Below are positions 25,144-34,716 of a stretch of 64,000 nucleotides of DNA, one piece after another. Under the pieces are notes generated by a model. It saw only the letters and a list, made by a program, of their open reading frames with translations, was not told the DNA's origin and made no database searches. Location: assembly GCF_050916235.1 (NCBI RefSeq), contig NZ_CP104854.1:3038001-3102000 (forward strand). The letters are read 5' to 3'. Positions within the stretch are counted from its first letter, which is position 1. Each line of letters begins with the position of its first letter. The translations under genes and the position numbers were made by a program. The DNA is from Maridesulfovibrio sp050916235 (lineage in GTDB: Bacteria > Desulfobacterota > Desulfovibrionia > Desulfovibrionales > Desulfovibrionaceae).

Positions 25144-26178
25144 TTATGCCCAGTCGAGGATGACTTTTCCGGACTGTCCGGAGCGCATTACGTCGAAGCC
25201 TTTCTGGAAGTCGTCGATCTTGTAGTGGTGGGTGATGGCCGGGGTGATGTCCAGATTGGACTGGAGCATGGAGGCCATTTTGTACCAGGTTTCGAACATC
25301 TCGCGACCGTAGATGCCTTTGAGCTTGAGGCCCTTGAATACGACCATGTTCCAGTTGATGGCGGTCCCTTCGGGCAGGATACCGAGCAGGGCGATGTTGC
25401 CGCCGTGGTTCATCTTATCGAGCATGTCATTGAAGGCGTGGGGGCTGCCGGACATTTCGAGACCTACGTCGAAGCCTTCGGTCATCTTCAGTTCGTTCAT
25501 GACATCAGCAAGTTTTTCCTTGCCGACGTTTACGGTGCGGGTAGCCCCGAGTCTGGATGCGATTTCGAGACGGTAGTCGTTGAGGTCGGTGATGACTACG
25601 TGGCGTGCTCCGGCGTGCCTTGCAATGGCAACAGCCATCATACCGATGGGGCCTGCACCGGTGATAAGAACGTCTTCTCCTACGAGGTCGAAGGAGAGGG
25701 CTGTGTGAGCTGCGTTGCCCAGCGGGTCAAGAATGGAAGCCACGTCATCGGAAATGGCGTCGGTAAGCTTGAACACGTTGGAGGCCGGAACACAGATGTA
25801 TTCGGCAAAGCAGCCCGGGCGGTTCACGCCTACGCCGATGGTGTTGCGGCAGAGGTGTCTTTTACCGGCGCGGCAGTTGCGGCAGTGCCCGCAGGTTACG
25901 TGTCCTTCAGCGGAAACGCGGTCGCCTAGGGCCAGCCCCTGAACTTCACCGCCCATCTTTTCGATGGTGCCGACGAATTCGTGCCCTACAACCATGGGTA
26001 CGGGAATGGTCTGCTGAGCCCATTTATCCCAGTTGTAGATGTGGATGTCGGTTCCGCAGATGGCGGTTTTCTTTACCTTGATGAGAACATCGTTATGTCC
26101 GCACTCGGGTACGGGAACTTCTTCCATCCAGATGCCTTCTTCGGCTTTGCTTTTAACCAGAGCTTTCATTGTCTTCAT
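25144..26178 (-). CDS. tdh: L-threonine 3-dehydrogenase
   Basis: A 344-aa zinc-dependent medium-chain dehydrogenase that oxidises L-threonine to 2-amino-3-ketobutyrate with NAD+. Catalytic zinc residues are in AICGTDIH and VGHEFVG; the structural zinc cysteines are in CGHCRNCRAGKRHLCRN. The Rossmann segment is LITGAGPIGMMAVAIARHAG. It lies 218 bases downstream of kbl on the same strand; the gap contains a repeat but no clear terminator, so they are probably one operon. Confidence 0.96.
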   Translation of the reverse strand: MKTMKALVKSKAEEGIWMEEVPVPECGHNDVLIKVKKTAICGTDIHIYNWDKWAQQTIPVPMVVGHEFVGTIEKMGGEVQGLALGDRVSAEGHVTCGHCRNCRAGKRHLCRNTIGVGVNRPGCFAEYICVPASNVFKLTDAISDDVASILDPLGNAAHTALSFDLVGEDVLITGAGPIGMMAVAIARHAGARHVVITDLNDYRLEIASRLGATRTVNVGKEKLADVMNELKMTEGFDVGLEMSGSPHAFNDMLDKMNHGGNIALLGILPEGTAINWNMVVFKGLKLKGIYGREMFETWYKMASMLQSNLDITPAITHHYKIDDFQKGFDVMRSGQSGKVILDWA

Positions 26179-26263
26179 GGTAGTCTCTTTTATATATTTG
26201 TACGCCTGTTCTTTTCAGGCTTATTGTTTCATTCCTGCGGCTTATCAGCCAGAGCATTCAACG

Positions 26264-26372
26264 ATACTTAACAGAGATTCCAAAGGGACTAATCCCCTAT
26301 GGCTGCCAGCGGCGACATCAAACGGTTAAAAGCGCAACTCGCATCAGAAGCCGTTCTGCAGGACCGCCGAAG
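26264..26372. repeat. Second repeat family, copy 1 (degenerate)
   Basis: GAGATTCCAAAGGG, a CCCCTATGGCTGCC hairpin arm, AAAAGCGCAACTCGCATCA and CAGGACCGCCGAAG occur in the same order and spacing as at 53755-53866, where the hairpin is intact. It sits in the kbl-tdh intergenic space. Confidence 0.6.
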
Positions 26373-26396
26373 TCTCTGTAAATAAATCACTAATTG

Positions 26397-27587
26397 CTAC
26401 TTGATGACCCCAAGTTCGCGTCCGACCTTGATGAAAGCGTCCACGGCCTTGTTGACCTGCTCTGGAGTATGTCCGGCAGACATCTGGGTTCTGATGCGGG
26501 CAGCTCCTTTGGGAACAACCGGGAAGCTGAAGCCGATGACGTAGATGCCTTCCTTGAGCAGCCCTGCAGCCATCTTCTGGGCCAGCACTGCGTCTCCGAG
26601 CATGACCGGGATGATGGGGTGGTTGCCGGGAACAAGTTCGAATCCTGCTTCGCTCATGCGGGTGCGGAAGATGCGGCTGTTTTCCTTAAGGCGGTCACGC
26701 AGTTCAGGCTTGCTGTCGATCATGTCGAGCACTGCGATGGAGGTGGAGGCGATGACCGGTGCAAGGGTGTTGGAGAACAGATAGGGGCGGGATCTCTGGC
26801 GCAGCCACTGGATGATCTCCTTGCGGCCGGATGTGTATCCGCCGGAAGCACCGCCGAGTGCCTTGCCGAGGGTGCCGGTGATGATGTCCACCCGGTCCAT
26901 CACTCCGCAGTACTCGTGGGTTCCGCGTCCGTTCTCTCCTATGAAGCCCACTGCGTGGGAATCGTCAACCATAACAAGTGCGTCGTATTTGTCGGCAAGG
27001 TCGCACACTGCTTTGAGGTCGGCAATGATTCCGTCCATGGAAAAAACACCGTCAGTGACTATGAGGCGGTAGCGGCAGTCGGAAGCGGCTTTCAGCTGCT
27101 CTTCGAGGTCGGCCATATCATTGTTTTTGTAACGGAATCTTTTGGCCTTGCAGAGCCTTACTCCGTCAATGATGGAGGCATGGTTGAGTGCGTCGCTGAT
27201 GACAGCGTCTTCTGGGCCGAGAATGGTTTCGAACAGCCCGCCGTTTGCATCAAAGCAGGAGCTGTAGAGTATGGTGTCTTCGGTGCCAAGGAACTCGCTG
27301 ATTTTCTTTTCCAGTTCCTTGTGCACATCCTGGGTTCCGCAGATGAAGCGGACGGAGGAAAGGCCGAACCCGTACTTGTCGAGAGCAGCCTTGGCGGTCT
27401 CGATCAGTTCGGGGTTGTTGGCCAGCCCGAGGTAGTTATTGGCGCAGAAGTTGAGAACTTCCTGACCTCCGGCAACGGAAATTTGTGCCTGCTGCTGGGA
27501 TGTTATGATTCTTTCATCTTTGTAAAGACCGGCGGCCTTAAGCTCCTCGGTCTGCTCCGAAAGTGACTTCAGTAAATTATTTTGCAT
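26397..27587 (-). CDS. kbl: 2-amino-3-ketobutyrate CoA ligase
   Basis: A 396-aa PLP enzyme of the alpha-oxoamine synthase family. It converts 2-amino-3-ketobutyrate and CoA to glycine and acetyl-CoA, completing threonine breakdown with Tdh. Seen are NNYLGLANNPEL, SVRFICGTQDVHKELE, MVDDSHAVGFIGENGRG and the PLP lysine in GTLGKALGGASGGY. GGGAGAAA precedes the ATG. It is divergent from a Lrp-type gene that may control it. Confidence 0.96.
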   Translation of the reverse strand: MQNNLLKSLSEQTEELKAAGLYKDERIITSQQQAQISVAGGQEVLNFCANNYLGLANNPELIETAKAALDKYGFGLSSVRFICGTQDVHKELEKKISEFLGTEDTILYSSCFDANGGLFETILGPEDAVISDALNHASIIDGVRLCKAKRFRYKNNDMADLEEQLKAASDCRYRLIVTDGVFSMDGIIADLKAVCDLADKYDALVMVDDSHAVGFIGENGRGTHEYCGVMDRVDIITGTLGKALGGASGGYTSGRKEIIQWLRQRSRPYLFSNTLAPVIASTSIAVLDMIDSKPELRDRLKENSRIFRTRMSEAGFELVPGNHPIIPVMLGDAVLAQKMAAGLLKEGIYVIGFSFPVVPKGAARIRTQMSAGHTPEQVNKAVDAFIKVGRELGVIK

Positions 27588-27615
27588 ATACTTTTCTCCC
27601 GTACGGAAATAAGGT

Positions 27616-27661
27616 TACTTCGTTTTGTTTAAAAAACGACATTAATAATGTTGTCAAGCAA
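27616..27661 (-). promoter_or_regulatory. kbl promoter with palindromic operator candidate
   Basis: On the - strand, TTGACA (27652-27657) is followed 17 bases later by an AT-rich -10-like region. The spacer contains the 13-base palindrome ACATTAATAATGT, and just downstream is CGTTTTGTTTAAAAAACG, another inverted repeat. These are plausible sites for the divergent Lrp-type regulator, by inference from position only. Confidence 0.45.
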
Positions 27662-27736
27662 AATTATGTGCTTTAAAATTGTGGAATGAGTAAAAACAGC
27701 GCAGTAAAGCCATTTTGGGGTAAAAAAAGTAGCTGA

Positions 27737-27766
27737 TTGACGGATTTGTCATTATACCACTATGTA
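27737..27766 (+). promoter_or_regulatory. Candidate promoter of the Lrp-type gene
   Basis: TTGACG is followed after 18 bases by TATGTA, about 55 bases upstream of the GTG start. It is a moderate match to a housekeeping promoter. Confidence 0.4.
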
Positions 27767-27818
27767 TATTGCGTTATCAGGTAAAAAGACAAGCCATTTT
27801 GAAAAAAGGAGATATCGC

Positions 27819-28283
27819 GTGAAAGAGAGGCCTTTAGTTCTTGATGAAGTGGATAGTAAGATTATTGAAGAATTACAACAGAATGGACGTGAGTCTTACA
27901 AAAATATCGCACGCAAGCTGGGAGTTTCCGACGGTACTGTCCGGTTGCGCACCGAGCGAATGATCAAGCACGATTACCTGCGCATTACCGCTTCTGTTAA
28001 TCCCTTGTACTTTGAAAACAGCCTTATCGCCATGGTCGGCATCAACCTTGAGGAACGTGCCAATACGGATATTATGGAAAGGATTGCTGCGGTCAGCGGA
28101 GTTCAGTCTGTGATAAACGTGTCCGGTCGGTTTGACCTGCTGGTGGAAGTATTCGTCTCTTCCAGAAACGCTTTCCGTCAGTTTCTTGTGGACGATCTGT
28201 CAAATGTGGGCGGTATTAAATCTACAGAAACTTTCATGTTCCTGGATGCGATCAACAAATGGGCCGAGCATAAAAAGATCTGA
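27819..28283 (+). CDS. Lrp/AsnC-family transcriptional regulator
   Basis: A 154-aa regulator: an N-terminal winged helix-turn-helix (LDEVDSKIIEELQQNGRESY then NIARKLGVSDGTVRLRTERM) and a C-terminal RAM ligand domain (GINLEERANTDIMERIAAV, VSGRFDLLVEVFV). I chose the GTG at 27819 because AAAAGGAG sits 7 bases upstream and the family N-terminus begins here; an ATG at 27762 has no such site. It is divergent from kbl-tdh, so control of threonine catabolism by an amino acid ligand is the likely job (inference). Confidence 0.92.
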   Translation: MKERPLVLDEVDSKIIEELQQNGRESYKNIARKLGVSDGTVRLRTERMIKHDYLRITASVNPLYFENSLIAMVGINLEERANTDIMERIAAVSGVQSVINVSGRFDLLVEVFVSSRNAFRQFLVDDLSNVGGIKSTETFMFLDAINKWAEHKKI

Positions 28284-28383
28284 TTACTGTTGTAATCCGG
28301 ATTCATAGTGTTCTCTGGCCATACCGACGGTCTGCTTTTTCCATTCCCTTTGCGATAAAGATTTCTTGCGGCATCAAGCTTGA

Positions 28384-29466
28384 TCACTTGTTGGGCAAAT
28401 ATATCTTTTCGTTGGCGTAGGGGTTGATCTGAAGCTGTTTTCCCGTCTGCACGGCGGGAAAATTCGTGTCGGTTGTGTCGATGAATCCTTTTCCGGATCT
28501 TCTGTAGCGGTTGAGCTGAATGCGCTGGACTTTTTGTTTTTTTACATACTTGTCCATTCGCTCCCAGCGATCCACCCATTGCTTGTAAAGTCTGAAGGCC
28601 GTGGCCATCTCTTCATATTTGCGTCCCGCATCATCCCTGCGTCTGATGCCGAAGAAGTCCATGATCTGCTTGACCATCAGCTTGCGCGGTTTAATCAGGG
28701 CCCGCTCGTTGGTGCTGTCCTTTTGCAGCTCTTGTCCACCGAGTTTCTGCTCGGCGGCTTTTCTTGCGTCACTGACTTTTATGGCTGCAATGGTCTGCTG
28801 CAGATCCTTGATTCTGCTGGACCTGTTTTCCTCTTCGGTCTTCCTGTCTTGTTCAAGCGGCGTCAGTCCCAGTGAGAGGAATATATCCTTTCCGCTGATG
28901 AGCACTGTCATGTCAAAAATGGACTGCAGGTCCACTTCCGAATAGGGCTGGTGGTAAAAAAGATGCTCGTGCGCGTCTTCGGGATTCAGGGTTCTGTGGG
29001 TATATTCAAGGCTGCCATTGCGGTAGGCTTTAAGTACGGATTCAAGTGCTGCAGAGGGTTTGATGTTTTCTGCAGTAACAGCCTGTTTCTTTCCGGCCCT
29101 GATGATTTCCAGAGATTCTTTGGAAATCTCTTTTTCTTTTTTATCCCTGATTCGCGGTTCCGTGTCGGGAATGGTCTGGTTCTTCACCCTGCTGATGATT
29201 TCAAGCAGGTCTCTGGAGGGTGGAACTTCGTCGGCTTTATGCGGGGTTACATCCTTTCGAGAGGGGATTGGAGCCAGTATCGGCGGGCTGATTCTTGCTT
29301 CACGTATGTCTTCTTCAATCTGTATTTCTACTTTGTCCGATCCGTTCTGCCGGGTGTCCGTATACTGGGTGTATACGGCACAATCTCCCCGGCTTGCCTG
29401 TAAAAAAAGCAGGACCGCGAGAATTGAAGCATAAATGAAATGTTTTTCTGTCAGCCTGAATATCAT
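28384..29466 (-). CDS. Secreted charged protein, unknown function
   Basis: A 360-aa product with an N-terminal signal peptide (hydrophobic YASILAVLLFLQASRGDCA). The mature part is very rich in Lys, Arg and Glu, with predicted long helices near 190-250 and a basic C-terminal domain (KPRKLMVKQIMDFFGIRRRD, YRRSGKGFIDTTDTNF). No known domain is recognised. It converges on the Lrp gene with a 100-base gap and is divergent from the histidine kinase. An envelope-associated role is inferred only from the signal peptide. Confidence 0.68.
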   Translation of the reverse strand: MIFRLTEKHFIYASILAVLLFLQASRGDCAVYTQYTDTRQNGSDKVEIQIEEDIREARISPPILAPIPSRKDVTPHKADEVPPSRDLLEIISRVKNQTIPDTEPRIRDKKEKEISKESLEIIRAGKKQAVTAENIKPSAALESVLKAYRNGSLEYTHRTLNPEDAHEHLFYHQPYSEVDLQSIFDMTVLISGKDIFLSLGLTPLEQDRKTEEENRSSRIKDLQQTIAAIKVSDARKAAEQKLGGQELQKDSTNERALIKPRKLMVKQIMDFFGIRRRDDAGRKYEEMATAFRLYKQWVDRWERMDKYVKKQKVQRIQLNRYRRSGKGFIDTTDTNFPAVQTGKQLQINPYANEKIYLPNK

Positions 29467-29703
29467 TGCCCAGCTCTACAGGATGTCGTGCGAGAAAGAT
29501 AGTATCCCACTGGTATTTATAACCGAAACTGATCAACTTCCCATTGTTTCGGCTCTTGGTATGACTTGGGTTATTTTGATATAAAAGTAAAGAGGATTCG
29601 ATCTCGATTAAGCTTAAATAGCTTAGCATTTTTTTTTATCTTGTGTTAGGTTTGACTGACTTTGAATCTTAATGTTGATCAAGGAAATTCCCCGGTGGAG
29701 CTT

Positions 29704-31971
29704 ATGGTGAAATTTTTTCGAATCCGCAAAGGCCAGGTGCTGCCTTACAGGCTTCTTGTTTATATCCTGATCTGCAGTTCCTTTTTTACCATAATCGGAA
29801 CCAGTGTTCAGCTTTATATGGAATACCGGAGTGATGTCGGTGAAATCCAGAAAGGAATGGATCAGGTTGAGCAGAGTTATCTGAACACGATTGCGGCCAG
29901 CCTCTGGGATATCAATATCGACCACGTCAAGATTCAGCTGGAAGGCGCTTTCAAGCTCCCCGGTATGCGCTACCTTGAGGTTGTAGAGATGTCTTTCGGT
30001 TCTGTGGACCCTGTGGCGTCCATCGGTACAGTGCCTGACGGACGTAACGTCATAGAACGTACTTTCCCCCTTATCCATGTTGTTGACGGCAAAAGTGTGG
30101 AAGTGGGCCAGTTGAGGGCCATTGCCGGACTTGATAATGTTTTCAAACGGTTGCGTCTGCGAGTTTTTGTCGTACTGCTTACACAGGGCGTTAAGACCTT
30201 TCTGGTGGCCCTGTTTATTCTGATCATAATCCACTACATGGTAACCCGGCATTTGCAGGCCATGGCTGAGTATGCCCAGGAGATGGACATCAACAAGCTT
30301 GACCGTGCGCTGGTTCTGAACAGGCGCGGGGGCAACAGGAAACCTGATGAAATCGACAGGGTGGCACAGGCCTTCAATGAGATGCGCCTCAACCTTATCC
30401 GAGATATTGCCGAGAGGAAAAAGGCGGAGGAAGCACTTAAGGAAGCCAACATGATTGTTGAAAAGAGTCCGGTGGTTCTTTTCAAATGGCGAAATGAGGA
30501 AGGATGGCCTGTTGAGCTCGTTTCCCAGAACGTTTCCCAGCTCGGTTTCAGTGCGGATGATTTTCTGTCCGGCCGGCTGAAGTATATCGACGTCATTCAT
30601 CCGGATGACATTGAGAGAGCAAGCGCAGAGGTGGCCCATTACACCACTCACGGAGTGGACCATTTTCTACAGAAGTACCGGATCATCGATTCTACGGGTA
30701 AAATTTACTGGATAGAGGACAGTACTATGATCGTCAGGGATGCTGATGGTCAGGTATCGTCTTATCTGGGTATTGCCATGGATGCCACCGAGAGGGTCAT
30801 GGCGGAGAACGAACTTGCCCGGCTGCGTAATCTCCTGAAGAACACCATTGATTCCATGCCTACCGTCCTTGTGGGCGTTGATGAGCAGGTTCGCATCAAT
30901 CAGTGGAACCGTTCTGCTGAGGAGGAGACCGGAAAACCGTTCGAGGAAGTCCGCGGAAAGCACCTGCTTGACTATTTCCCCCAGCTTGAAAGCGAGATGG
31001 GGTTGATTATGGAATCCGTGAGCCAGCTTGAGGTAAAGGAAAAGAATAAAATTCCTTTTAATTACGATGGGGAAGCACAATACAAGAACATCAAAATCTA
31101 TCCTCTCCTTGAAAGCGAGGACGGACGCGGTGCAGTTCTGCTGATTGATGATGTCACCATGAAGTCCCGTCTGGAAGAGATGATGATCCAGACTGAAAAA
31201 ATGATGTCCGTAGGCGGGCTGGCCGCTGGTATGGCCCATGAGATCAACAACCCTCTGGGTGCTGTTCTTTCCGGGGTGCAGGGCACTGAGCGCAGGCTTT
31301 CCCCGTCCCTGCAGAAGAATATTGAAGTGGCTTCCGAACTTGGGCTGGATCTGGATAAGGTCCATGAGTATATGGAGAGGCGTGGTATTCTCGGTTACCT
31401 CCGCGGGATCAGCGATGCAGGACGCAGGGCGGCCAGAATTGTGCGCAACATGCTTGAATTCAGCCGTAAGAGCGAATCCTCCAGAGCTGTTGTTAATGTT
31501 AAGGGCATACTGGAAAAAGCCCTCAGCCTTGCGGAAAACGATTACGACCTCAAGAAAAAGTATGATTTCAAAACCATTGAAGTCAGACGCGATTATGAGC
31601 AGGGGTTGCCTCCAATAAGCATAACGGAGACCGAAATAGAACAGGTCTTTCTCAATATATTCAAGAACGCGGCACAGGCCATGGCGGACAAGGAATATGT
31701 TGATGATCGCCCGAATTTGACCTTGAGAACACGCAAGGACGGCAAGTATGTTATGATCGAGGTGGAGGATAACGGTCCGGGAATGCCTGAGGATGTGCGT
31801 AAGAGGGTTTTTGAGCCATTCTATACTACAAAACGGGTGGGACTCGGAACAGGGCTCGGTCTTTCCGTATCCTATTTCATTATCACCCGTAACCATGAAG
31901 GCGAGTTCATTGTGGAGTCTGAACCCGGCAAGGGGTCCAAGTTTATAATCAGGCTTCCGGCGGTGTCCTGA
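29704..31971 (+). CDS. Membrane sensor histidine kinase with two PAS domains
   Basis: A 755-aa kinase. A transmembrane helix near 14-34, a periplasmic sensor of about 120 residues, and a second helix (TFLVALFILIIIHYMV) lead to a HAMP-like linker, a PAS domain (FKWRNEEGWPVELVSQNVSQ) and a second PAS (DSMPTVLVGVDEQVRINQWN). The phospho-acceptor region is GMAHEINNPLGAVL and the ATPase domain has NIFKNAAQAM, VEDNGPGMP and TGLGLSVSYFI. ATG 29704 has GGAG upstream. No response regulator is adjacent, so it is an orphan sensor. Confidence 0.93.
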   Translation: MVKFFRIRKGQVLPYRLLVYILICSSFFTIIGTSVQLYMEYRSDVGEIQKGMDQVEQSYLNTIAASLWDINIDHVKIQLEGAFKLPGMRYLEVVEMSFGSVDPVASIGTVPDGRNVIERTFPLIHVVDGKSVEVGQLRAIAGLDNVFKRLRLRVFVVLLTQGVKTFLVALFILIIIHYMVTRHLQAMAEYAQEMDINKLDRALVLNRRGGNRKPDEIDRVAQAFNEMRLNLIRDIAERKKAEEALKEANMIVEKSPVVLFKWRNEEGWPVELVSQNVSQLGFSADDFLSGRLKYIDVIHPDDIERASAEVAHYTTHGVDHFLQKYRIIDSTGKIYWIEDSTMIVRDADGQVSSYLGIAMDATERVMAENELARLRNLLKNTIDSMPTVLVGVDEQVRINQWNRSAEEETGKPFEEVRGKHLLDYFPQLESEMGLIMESVSQLEVKEKNKIPFNYDGEAQYKNIKIYPLLESEDGRGAVLLIDDVTMKSRLEEMMIQTEKMMSVGGLAAGMAHEINNPLGAVLSGVQGTERRLSPSLQKNIEVASELGLDLDKVHEYMERRGILGYLRGISDAGRRAARIVRNMLEFSRKSESSRAVVNVKGILEKALSLAENDYDLKKKYDFKTIEVRRDYEQGLPPISITETEIEQVFLNIFKNAAQAMADKEYVDDRPNLTLRTRKDGKYVMIEVEDNGPGMPEDVRKRVFEPFYTTKRVGLGTGLGLSVSYFIITRNHEGEFIVESEPGKGSKFIIRLPAVS

Positions 31972-32012
31972 CAGATTTAAAGATTCAGCAGATATGATTT
32001 TAATGCAATTTA

Positions 32013-32052
32013 GACAGTCCCTTTTCCGATAAAACGGTGAAGGGACTTTTTT
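32013..32052 (+). terminator. Terminator of the histidine kinase gene
   Basis: AGTCCCTT and AAGGGACT enclose a 16-base loop (itself with CCG/CGG) and are followed by TTTTTT. Confidence 0.82.
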
Positions 32053-32240
32053 GTGCAACAGCTGCATTGCAGGTGTGTTATAAATTTGGATTGTCTCTTG
32101 AAATAGAGTGTTGTTGAATTGGAATATTGGTAGAATTGTATTACTATGCATTTGCTGGGTCGGATGAATTCTGTGGGGGAGGGTGAGCGGTTGCTTGCCG
32201 GTGGTGGCCCGGTGTGAATCTAAATTTCTGGAGATGCCTT

Positions 32241-34331
32241 ATGAACCTTACCATTAAAAACAAGCTAATCCTGATGGTGCTTGTCGCTGTAGTACTGTCC
32301 ATCGGCGGACTGTCTTCGACTGCGTATTTCAAGATGACCGGCATGGCAGAAGCCTTTTTCTCCGAGTCCTCGCTTAACGAGTTGAAACAGGTGGACAATT
32401 TTATTGCGGATTTCATGAGGCAGGCCCGGGATAACGCCAAGTTCCTGTCTCTTGAGCCGGTGGTTCACGGGTCTCTCGGTCATAACCCGAATTTCGTGAA
32501 TGATGCTCAACTGAAGAAGATTGAGCGTACAGTAATGGATGCTCAGGGTAAGGCTGCGTTTGATCTTTACGGGAGGATCGTGGATAGCCATAAGGCTTAT
32601 GATTATGTCTACGCAGGGATGGAGGACGGCGGATTCAATATGAATCCGGAGGATTCCATGCCGCAGGGATATGATCCGCGGAAGCGTCCCTGGTATAAGG
32701 AAGCTCTGGATGCCCCCGAAGATACTTCGGTCAGCAAGGCTTATCAGTCCACTACCGGAAAGGCTGTCAGCAGTATCATGTCCAAAATCCGCAAGGACGG
32801 AAAGATCATAGGGGTCGTGGGTATAGATATCAACCTGTCGACTCTCACCGATGTGGTTTCGGAAATCAAGATCGGCCAGACCGGGTATATTATGCTGATG
32901 GAAGGTGACGGAACTATCCTGTCCGACCCCGCTCACCCGGATTATCTGTTCAAGAAGGCCGGAGACATAGAGGACGCAGGCATCAAGGCGCTCGCCGGGT
33001 ATGACCACGAACTTACCGAGCTGAAGGTGGGTGGCAAGGATGTTTTTGTCCGTGTCTATACTTCTCCTGAGCTGGGCTGGAAGCTGGCCCTGCTGATCGA
33101 CCGGGAAGAGATTATGGCCGGCGCGTATTCCACCCTCAAGGATACTTTCCTCATTGGTCTTGGATTAGCGTTGCTGCTTTGCGTACTGGGTTGGCTTGTT
33201 GCCCGGTCAATTGCAACCCCTATTCAGATACTGGTCGGAGCAGCTCAGGATGTAGCTGATGGCAAGTACGATCTTTCCCTCAACGAGTCGCAGTTCACGG
33301 GAGAACTGCGAACCCTCCAGAAGGCATTGACCAATATGGTCGAAAGTCTGGTGGAGCTTTTGAAGACAACGGAAGAAAAGGGGAAGGAAGCCGAGGAGCA
33401 GACTCAACGTGCTCGTCAGGCTCTAGATGATGCCGAAACGGCTCGCAGTGAAGCAGAACGGGCGAAGAGGGAAGGGATACTTCAGGCCGCCGGGCATCTT
33501 GACCAGATTGTAATGCAGGTTACCAGCGCCGCACAGGAATTGTCCGCACAGATAGAGCAGTCCCGTTCAGGTGCTGAAATGCAGAGGGCTCGAACCTCAG
33601 AAGCCGCCACAGCAATGGAGGAGATGAATGCTTCGGTATTCGAGGTGGCGCAGAATGCCTCCAGGGCAGCGGAGAGCGCAGACAGCGCCAGACGTCAGGC
33701 AGAAGAGGGCGGAAAGATAGTTCAGAACGTTATTTCAAGTATCGGCGAGGTCCACAAGGCCGCCGGGCATATGGCGTCCGGGCTTGAAAGTCTCGGTATG
33801 CAGGCTGAGGGTATCGGTAAGGTTATGAGTGTCATTACCGATATTGCCGACCAGACCAACCTGCTGGCTCTGAACGCTGCCATTGAGGCCGCAAGGGCCG
33901 GAGAGGCCGGACGTGGGTTCGCAGTAGTTGCTGATGAAGTCCGCAAGCTGGCTGAAAAGACCATGGATGCCACCAAGGAGGTTGGAGATGTTGTTTCGGC
34001 CATTCAGAGCGGAACACGTAACAGCATCGGGGATATGCAGAAGGCGGCAGGAATTGTCGAGACAAGCACCACCTATGCCTCCGATGCAGGGAAGTCCCTG
34101 TCTTCCATCGTAAAAATTGTTGAGGATACTGCTGATCAGGTCAGGTCCATTGCAACTGCCTCCGAGGAGCAGTCCGCGGCATCGGAAGAGATCAACCGCA
34201 ATACTGATGAAGTCAACCGGATTGCATCAGACACGTCACATGCCATGGAAGAGTCTTCCCGTGCTGTTCATGAACTGTCCCGTCTGTCCGAGGAGCTTCA
34301 GGCTGTCATTGAAAGTCTGAAAAACGTATAG
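32241..34331 (+). CDS. Methyl-accepting chemotaxis protein with dCache sensor
   Basis: A 696-aa chemoreceptor: first membrane helix (LILMVLVAVVLSIGGLSS), an extracytoplasmic dCache_1 domain (DPRKRPWYKEALDA, GVVGIDINLSTLTDVV, GYIMLMEGDGTILSDP), second helix (LIGLGLALLLCVLGWLVA), HAMP, then the signalling hairpin with the invariant tip DQTNLLALNAAIEAARAGE. Dense Glu/Gln pairs are candidate methylation sites for CheR. No C-terminal pentapeptide is present. ATG 32241 follows TGGAGATG. It is a single-gene unit; the ligand is unknown but dCache receptors often bind small carboxylates or amino acids. Confidence 0.96.
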   Translation: MNLTIKNKLILMVLVAVVLSIGGLSSTAYFKMTGMAEAFFSESSLNELKQVDNFIADFMRQARDNAKFLSLEPVVHGSLGHNPNFVNDAQLKKIERTVMDAQGKAAFDLYGRIVDSHKAYDYVYAGMEDGGFNMNPEDSMPQGYDPRKRPWYKEALDAPEDTSVSKAYQSTTGKAVSSIMSKIRKDGKIIGVVGIDINLSTLTDVVSEIKIGQTGYIMLMEGDGTILSDPAHPDYLFKKAGDIEDAGIKALAGYDHELTELKVGGKDVFVRVYTSPELGWKLALLIDREEIMAGAYSTLKDTFLIGLGLALLLCVLGWLVARSIATPIQILVGAAQDVADGKYDLSLNESQFTGELRTLQKALTNMVESLVELLKTTEEKGKEAEEQTQRARQALDDAETARSEAERAKREGILQAAGHLDQIVMQVTSAAQELSAQIEQSRSGAEMQRARTSEAATAMEEMNASVFEVAQNASRAAESADSARRQAEEGGKIVQNVISSIGEVHKAAGHMASGLESLGMQAEGIGKVMSVITDIADQTNLLALNAAIEAARAGEAGRGFAVVADEVRKLAEKTMDATKEVGDVVSAIQSGTRNSIGDMQKAAGIVETSTTYASDAGKSLSSIVKIVEDTADQVRSIATASEEQSAASEEINRNTDEVNRIASDTSHAMEESSRAVHELSRLSEELQAVIESLKNV

Positions 34332-34356
34332 CACATATAAGCAGTTTGCAGTTTTG

Positions 34357-34388
34357 GCCGCCTTCCCGGTTCGGGGAGGCGGCTTTTT
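34357..34388 (+). terminator. Terminator of the chemoreceptor gene
   Basis: GCCGCCTTCCC and GGGGAGGCGGC form an 11-bp stem with a 5-base loop and a TTTTT tail. Confidence 0.88.
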
Positions 34389-34716
34389 GCTTTATGCTGA
34401 ATAACCATTTTTAATGTATTGAGGCTGGTGTTCACGTTAATACATGATTATGTCGTTGGTGTGCTTTTATTGTATTTGATTATAGGTTCAATATGTTTGT
34501 GTTGTTGCTTTTGTGTGGCAGTCCTGATTGCGGACATGTTGCGTTGGTGTCGCAAAAGTTACATTTTTCAGCTAAGGGAAATAATATATTTTTTAGTTTT
34601 GTTTGTCGTGCTTGATATTATTGTGAAAACTGTTAGTCTTTGCCCCCGGATATAGTTCATTTACAGGGGAGAGATGCATATACGGACTGCGTTGGAGCGT
34701 CTAGGGGGTATGTTGT
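34389..34716. other. AT-rich gap upstream of the GntR gene
   Basis: This stretch is T-rich. A frame from a TTG at 34419 encodes a 78-residue hydrophobic peptide with a run of cysteines, but it has no ribosome-binding site and its codons are unlike those of the neighbours, so I do not call it a gene. The region probably carries the promoter of the regulator at 34717. Confidence 0.4.

Noticed and set aside
26394..27566. 390-residue open frame on the + strand, antisense to kbl
   Set aside because: The - strand is an intact 2-amino-3-ketobutyrate CoA ligase; the antisense frame has no domain or start signal.
30667..32151. 494-residue open frame on the - strand, antisense to the histidine kinase
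   Set aside because: It lies within a coding region with clear kinase motifs on the other strand. It has no ribosome site or known domain and arises from codon bias.
34419..34655. 78-residue hydrophobic frame before the GntR gene
   Set aside because: TTG start without a Shine-Dalgarno, cysteine-run peptide and AT-rich codons unlike those of the neighbours; more likely promoter-containing spacer.
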